Assembly: GCA_002343455.1 (NCBI GenBank) | Contig: DDSR01000394.1 | Span: 1 to 5,787, forward strand | Length of the DNA stretch: 5,787 bases | Direction: 5' to 3' | From: Deltaproteobacteria bacterium UBA2385 | Lineage (GTDB): Bacteria; Myxococcota_A; UBA796; UBA2385 | Shown: one piece after another, positions 4,879 through 5,787 of the stretch | Position numbering within the stretch: position 1 is the first letter of the stretch | Layout: each line of letters opens with the position of its first letter | The notes under the pieces: model-generated | What the model was told of the DNA's origin: nothing | What the model saw: the letters and a program-made list of their open reading frames with translations, nothing else | Database searches by the model: none | Program-made: the position numbers and the translations under genes

Positions 4879-5634
4879 ATGGGGTTCAGGATGAAACCGT
4901 CGCGCCCCACCCACGCATCACAGCCATCCAAGGCGCCGCTCCGTTGGATGGCTTCGCACACGGTCGCACTGGTGATTGGGGTTGTTTCGACCGTCGTCAT
5001 TGGGCAGGAAGTCGCGGCGCCGCCTTCCGCCTACTTGATATCTCCGGAGCCAGGCGAGTTGACCGAACCGCCAGGGGAAGCCAGTGTCTGCTTTGACGAT
5101 AGCGAACGCGCCCGTCTACTCGACCGAGTAAAGGAACTGGAAGGCAAACTTGCTCTCCACCAGGAGATCCGGAGTGTGGAGATCGCGATCACCCAAGGCA
5201 CACCGCTCTCCTGGAGCGCGGACACTCCACCCGAGCACCATCCCGAGCAGGTGCTCGCGGCCCTGAAGGCCACGTTGGAAACCTGTCCAGCTACAGCGGC
5301 GTACCACTTCGATCTGGACTGCACGGAAGCTCCGTGCCTGGTCTGGGCTGAGGGTAGCTCCAAGCTACCCTCAGAAAGCGAGCCGGTTGCTGGGTCGACT
5401 GACCCATTTTCACTGCTCGCAGCTTGCCCCTCCTGGCCCTATGGTACAGGCGCCGGAAGCGGATCGGCCATCCAGCAACCTGACGGCACACTCACCATCC
5501 TCACCTACGATTATCTCACGAGCGACGACTGGCCCCTACCGGAAGATGAGGTGAACATACACAAGAGGATGGAGCTACGCACACGAAGCAGGGTTGACGC
5601 TTTCATCGAATCTCAGGTTCCCGCCTCACAATGA
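4879..5634 (+). CDS. Single-pass membrane-anchored protein with short coiled coil, unknown function
   Basis: A 251-residue protein of no family I can name. A basic N-terminus (KPSRP, SKAPLRW) precedes one hydrophobic helix (about 26-42), implying an inner-membrane anchor with the rest in the periplasm. A charged segment SERARLLDRVKELEGKLALH (75-94) looks like a short coiled coil and could mediate dimerisation. The outer part has cysteines at 71, 136, 148, 153 and 183, with LDCTEAPCLVWAE (146-158) a compact C-x4-C motif. It begins 11 bp after the cysteine-rich gene. ATG 4891 (residue 5), with GGGG six bases before it, is a better-supported start than ATG 4879. Its TGA overlaps an ATG at 5631. 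It contains two inverted repeats (5348-5374, 5391-5410). A role in export, processing or self-protection for the upstream peptide is only suggested by gene order. Confidence 0.75.
   Translation: MGFRMKPSRPTHASQPSKAPLRWMASHTVALVIGVVSTVVIGQEVAAPPSAYLISPEPGELTEPPGEASVCFDDSERARLLDRVKELEGKLALHQEIRSVEIAITQGTPLSWSADTPPEHHPEQVLAALKATLETCPATAAYHFDLDCTEAPCLVWAEGSSKLPSESEPVAGSTDPFSLLAACPSWPYGTGAGSGSAIQQPDGTLTILTYDYLTSDDWPLPEDEVNIHKRMELRTRSRVDAFIESQVPASQ
5348..5374. repeat. Perfect 12-bp inverted repeat with 3-base loop inside a gene
   Basis: CTGAGGGTAGCT (5348-5359) and AGCTACCCTCAG (5363-5374) are exact reverse complements around CCA. The structure lies in the coding region of the 4879 gene (codons about 157-166, reading EGSSKLPS) and would form a very stable RNA hairpin. 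Confidence 0.95.
5391..5410 (+). terminator. Terminator-like hairpin with T-run inside a gene
   Basis: TGGGTC (5391-5396) pairs perfectly with GACCCA (5401-5406) around GACT, followed directly by TTTT (5407-5410). It lies 16 bases beyond the 12-bp inverted repeat, within the 4879 gene. The stem is short and the T-run minimal, so full termination is doubtful; pausing or attenuation is possible. Confidence 0.3.
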
Positions 5635-5666
5635 TCCGAGGCTCCGCCAAACCACTGAGGTACCCC

Positions 5667-5787
5667 ATGTCCTTCCTCGTCACCGATCTCCGCCAGACCC
5701 TGGCCATTGCCCTTCTGACGCTCGCCACGTCATGCCGCGCCAAGGACGAGGCTCTCCCTTGCGGCGAAGGCACCAAGGAGGTCAAGG
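5667..5787 (+). CDS. Start of a lipoprotein gene, cut by the right edge
   Basis: Forty codons are visible before the window ends. The start reads MSFLVTDLRQTLAIALLTLATSC: a hydrophobic core and the lipobox L-A-T-S-Cys23 (cleavage before Cys), so the product is probably lipid-anchored. The mature part begins RAKDEALPCGEGTKEVK; CGEGT-type motifs are, from memory, common in secreted cysteine-containing proteins of Myxococcota. ATG 5667 is preferred because GAGG (5657-5660) precedes it by six bases. The same frame is open back to ATG 5631, which overlaps the TGA of the previous gene (ATGA at 5631-5634), so the two genes are probably in one transcript with coupled translation. The function cannot be told from this fragment. 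Confidence 0.75.
   Translation, partial: MSFLVTDLRQTLAIALLTLATSCRAKDEALPCGEGTKEVK

Noticed and set aside
4731..5000. Minus-strand open frame of 89 codons with several cysteines opposite the defensin-like gene
   Set aside because: Its cysteines follow no known spacing, it overlaps two well-placed plus-strand genes, and it lacks a clear ribosome site.

Overview
The window is GC-rich, uses GTG as well as ATG starts, and carries three lipobox-type secretion signals. A predatory or soil deltaproteobacterial lineage such as Myxococcota fits this well. That is an inference from composition and gene style; there is no rRNA or other marker to settle it.

Layout, left to right. (1) Positions 1-384, minus strand: the N-terminal 128 residues of a nitrilase-superfamily C-N hydrolase that runs off the left edge. 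(2) Positions 468-1312, plus strand: a two-gene unit made of a small helical protein and a DNA polymerase beta-type nucleotidyltransferase, joined by an ATGA overlap. The layout resembles a toxin-antitoxin pair. The nucleotidyltransferase has an in-frame TGA at 1136-1138, yet the same frame continues for 57 more family-like residues, so it looks broken or recoded. (3) Positions 1399-3266, minus strand: an overlapping pair, a NlpC/P60 peptidase lipoprotein followed by a four-helix membrane protein fused to a TraB/Tiki-type domain. Together they suggest envelope work. (4) Positions 3332-4015, plus strand: a cysteine-containing lipoprotein of unknown function, divergent from the NlpC/P60 gene and ending in two adjacent hairpins. 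(5) Positions 4016-4172: a gene-free gap with two short palindromes and nearly eight copies of a GCAA tetranucleotide repeat. (6) Positions 4173-5787, plus strand: four tightly packed small genes, namely a beta-rich protein, a cysteine-rich protein, a single-pass membrane protein and the start of a lipoprotein.

The most interesting element is the cysteine-rich protein at 4574-4867. Its last 46 residues have six cysteines spaced C-x9-C-x3-C-x10-C-x10-C-x-C and a net positive charge. This is the spacing signature of the CS-alpha-beta fold of fungal and arthropod defensins, which is rarely seen in bacteria. Its neighbours form a possible small secreted-peptide cassette: a coupled upstream protein, a membrane-anchored downstream protein containing a perfect 12-bp inverted repeat, and a downstream lipoprotein. 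The repeat tract just upstream could make the cassette variable. Function, export route and regulation of this cassette are inference.
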